Positions 62,460 through 64,000 of a stretch of DNA of 64,000 nucleotides are shown here, in pieces (position 1 is the first letter of the stretch; each line of letters starts with the position of its first letter). Made by a program: the position numbers and the translations under genes. The notes under the pieces are model-generated. The model saw nothing but the letters and a program-made list of their open reading frames with translations. It had not been told where the DNA came from and did no database searches. This stretch comes from an uncultured Flavobacteriales bacterium. GTDB lineage: Bacteria; Bacteroidota; Bacteroidia; Flavobacteriales_D; Sanyastnellaceae. The DNA is taken from assembly GCA_938074325.1 (NCBI GenBank), contig CALJFZ010000017.1, positions 1 through 64,000 on the forward strand, read 5' to 3'.

Positions 62460-64000
62460 TCAGCGGAGCTTGATCGCCTGTTGTGTGCGGCTGCCGAAGG
62501 TTCCTTCCGTCCGGATCACGTAGCTTCCTGCTGACCATTCCGACGTGTTGATGGTTTGGCTGATCGGTAGCAATCCCATATGCTCGAACACCTGGCGTCC
62601 AGCCATGTCAAAGATGACCACGCTATGGGTGCCTTCAGGCCATGCCACGGAAAGGCTTGCGTTAAACGGGTTGGGAAAGACATTCAGTTCAATTGCCCCT
62701 GTTTCCGTCACTGCATTCGGTTCAATCACCTCCTCCTCGGGCAAGATGGAATCCAGGGGAAAACTCATCATGCTTCGGGCAAATGTGCCTGCAATCAGTC
62801 GATCGGTAATGGTGTCGGCATCGATGTCATAGACAGGGATGGTCGGCAGGTTCCCGACCGGTTCCCAGTTTGCCCCTCGGTTCAACGTCGCAAAGACTCC
62901 TGCATCGGTGGCAACGGTCCAGATGCTGTCGTTGAGTGGCATGATTTGATTCACCGGGTGCTCCGGTAAATCCCCTTGGATGGATTGCCAATCGCCACCA
63001 ATTGCCGCACGGAAGACGAAGGGCGTGTACACCGCATTGCGGTATCCGCTGACGGTACAAAACATGGAGTCGGGATGGTATGGGTCGAATTCAATGTCGG
63101 TGATGAATTGACCAGGTAGCCCAGTCTCCATTGGGTTCCAGGTGGCTCCGTGGTCCTGCGTAATCCATACCCGCCCATCGGTCGTACCCGCGGCTACAAT
63201 GTCTTCACTGAAATGCGATCCTGCCAATGCGCTGACGCAGCGATAGGACAGCCCGGGGTTTTCCGCGTAGGTCAAATCCTCACTTACGGGTTGCCACACA
63301 CTGACCGGGGCATTTTGCATGCGGTAAACACGTTGAGAACCGGTCCACATTTCGTCGGGGTTGGACGGATGATAAATCAACGGTGCATCCCACCACACCC
63401 GATCATCCTCATCAATGCCCGTGGTGAAGTCGTTCCACAAAGGCTCCTCATCTGCTCCCGTTAGGCTGAATCGCCAGTTGCCCCATTGGTAGCCTGCATA
63501 GCGCAAAGCGGGATCAGTGGGGTGAAAAATGGCGGTAAATCCGTCCCCGCCTAGATCGCGGGTCCAGCCGTTCAGGTCTTCGTAGTTGCCTGTGGTGGTG
63601 CCGTTGTCTTGTGCGCCGCCGGTATATGCGCCGGGGTTGTGTGGATTCCATGTAGCGCGGTAAAATTGGGTAACGGGGATGTCCTCGATGTCTTCCCACG
63701 TTTGGCCGTGGTCTTCGGTCTTGTACAATCCTCCGTCCGTGGCCAAAATGCACGTTTGTGACCCCATCCATTGCAGATCGTGTTTATCCGCATGCACCTC
63801 GTACGTCCACCACTCTGGACCCATCAGATTCCACGTGTTACCGCCATTGAGGGAGTTCCAAAGGTTGACACCTAAAATCGTGATGTCGTCGGGATCAAAA
63901 GGATTGATGCGCACCTTGGAGAAATACCAGCCGAAGCCTCCGAGGGCGTTTTCGGGCATGTTTTCTTCAGGGATGACGGCTCCCCAGTTTTCCCCTCCAT
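62460..64000 (-). CDS. VPS10/Asp-box repeat glycosyl-hydrolase-like protein, T9SS type A (5' end beyond window)
   Basis: About 513 residues are visible, and the frame is open to base 64000. Upstream of the first Met at 63959 it reads GGENWGAVIPEEN, itself part of an Asp-box repeat, so the gene starts outside the window. Asp-box motifs recur: NGGNTWNLMG, DHGQTWEDIED, DHGATWNPME, NRGANWEPVG. Together they indicate a beta-propeller of the sortilin/BNR type. The end (ELNVFPNPFNASLSVAW, DMAGRQVFEHM, WSAGSYVIRTEG) is a Por-type T9SS domain. Sialidase activity is not shown by these repeats alone. Confidence 0.85.
   Translation of the reverse strand, partial: GGENWGAVIPEENMPENALGGFGWYFSKVRINPFDPDDITILGVNLWNSLNGGNTWNLMGPEWWTYEVHADKHDLQWMGSQTCILATDGGLYKTEDHGQTWEDIEDIPVTQFYRATWNPHNPGAYTGGAQDNGTTTGNYEDLNGWTRDLGGDGFTAIFHPTDPALRYAGYQWGNWRFSLTGADEEPLWNDFTTGIDEDDRVWWDAPLIYHPSNPDEMWTGSQRVYRMQNAPVSVWQPVSEDLTYAENPGLSYRCVSALAGSHFSEDIVAAGTTDGRVWITQDHGATWNPMETGLPGQFITDIEFDPYHPDSMFCTVSGYRNAVYTPFVFRAAIGGDWQSIQGDLPEHPVNQIMPLNDSIWTVATDAGVFATLNRGANWEPVGNLPTIPVYDIDADTITDRLIAGTFARSMMSFPLDSILPEEEVIEPNAVTETGAIELNVFPNPFNASLSVAWPEGTHSVVIFDMAGRQVFEHMGLLPISQTINTSEWSAGSYVIRTEGTFGSRTQQAIKLR

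Noticed and set aside
62460-64000. Calling the Asp-box protein a sialidase
   Set aside because: Asp-box repeats also occur in sortilin-like and photosystem-assembly propellers; no sialidase Arg triad or FRIP motif was seen in the visible part.

Overview
The window is a chromosomal segment of a member of the Bacteroidota, most likely a marine, heterotrophic Flavobacteriales-type bacterium. The evidence is a SusC/SusD pair, many very large secreted proteins ending in type IX secretion (T9SS) sorting domains of both the Por-type (type A) and gliding-motility type (type B), promoter-like boxes of the Bacteroidota form TAnnTTTG, weak or absent Shine-Dalgarno sequences, and a monomeric isocitrate dehydrogenase. 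Base composition is about half GC by eye. I saw no rRNA, tRNA, IS element, prophage or CRISPR array. Coding density is very high: no gene-free stretch exceeds about 260 bases, and many neighbours overlap by ATGA or abut end to end.

Layout. 1-1872 (minus): partial HI0933-type flavoprotein plus two YeeE/YedE half-transporters. 1972-7236 (minus): giant HYR-repeat protein. 7457-14572 (plus): T9SS type B anchor-L protein, GapN-like dehydrogenase, a T9SS type A protein and a secreted protein of unknown function. 14582-16111 (minus): GH16 glucanase. 16165-17199 (plus): Ntn-hydrolase asparaginase lipoprotein. 17196-18056 (minus): unknown membrane protein, divergent from a redox operon at 18068-22205 (plus). 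22263-26258 (plus): small secreted protein, SulP transporter, Kazal lipoprotein and two bacterial PH-domain membrane proteins. 26259-32095 (minus): helical protein, small secreted protein, glycine-rich T9SS protein and Amt. 32302-37686 (plus): 1794-residue T9SS type B protein. 37676-43361 (minus): two cupredoxin/multicopper oxidase genes and a polyamine operon (arginine decarboxylase, agmatinase, deoxyhypusine-synthase-like protein, small acidic protein). 43623-44069 (plus): GreA-C-like protein. 44063-57526: a beta-glucan utilisation locus with a divergent GH2 beta-mannosidase, GH3, a secreted CBM-like T9SS protein, SusC, SusD, a PKD lipoprotein and GH16. 57596-61103 (minus): isocitrate dehydrogenase and a PNGase F-like lipoprotein. 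61161-62459 (plus): T9SS esterase. 62460-64000 (minus): partial Asp-box/VPS10-like T9SS protein.

How the genes work together. The locus at 46.7-57.5 kb reads as a laminarin/beta-1,3-glucan system: the surface GH16 cuts the polymer, SusD and the CBM-like and PKD proteins bind it, SusC imports oligomers, and GH3 trims them to glucose. A second GH16 at 14.6 kb carries, fused to its catalytic domain, the same accessory domain that is a separate lipoprotein in the locus.

The most unusual feature is the four-gene redox cluster at 18-22 kb. It encodes a cytosolic FNR-like flavin domain fused to a 2Fe-2S ferredoxin domain, a membrane helix and a five-haem periplasmic cytochrome. It also encodes an alginate-export-type outer-membrane barrel, a Tll0287-like monohaem protein and a small membrane protein with two His pairs spaced 14 residues apart, as in di-haem b cytochromes. 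I read it as a candidate trans-envelope electron conduit of unknown terminal partner. Functions are inferred from sequence only; no database search was possible.
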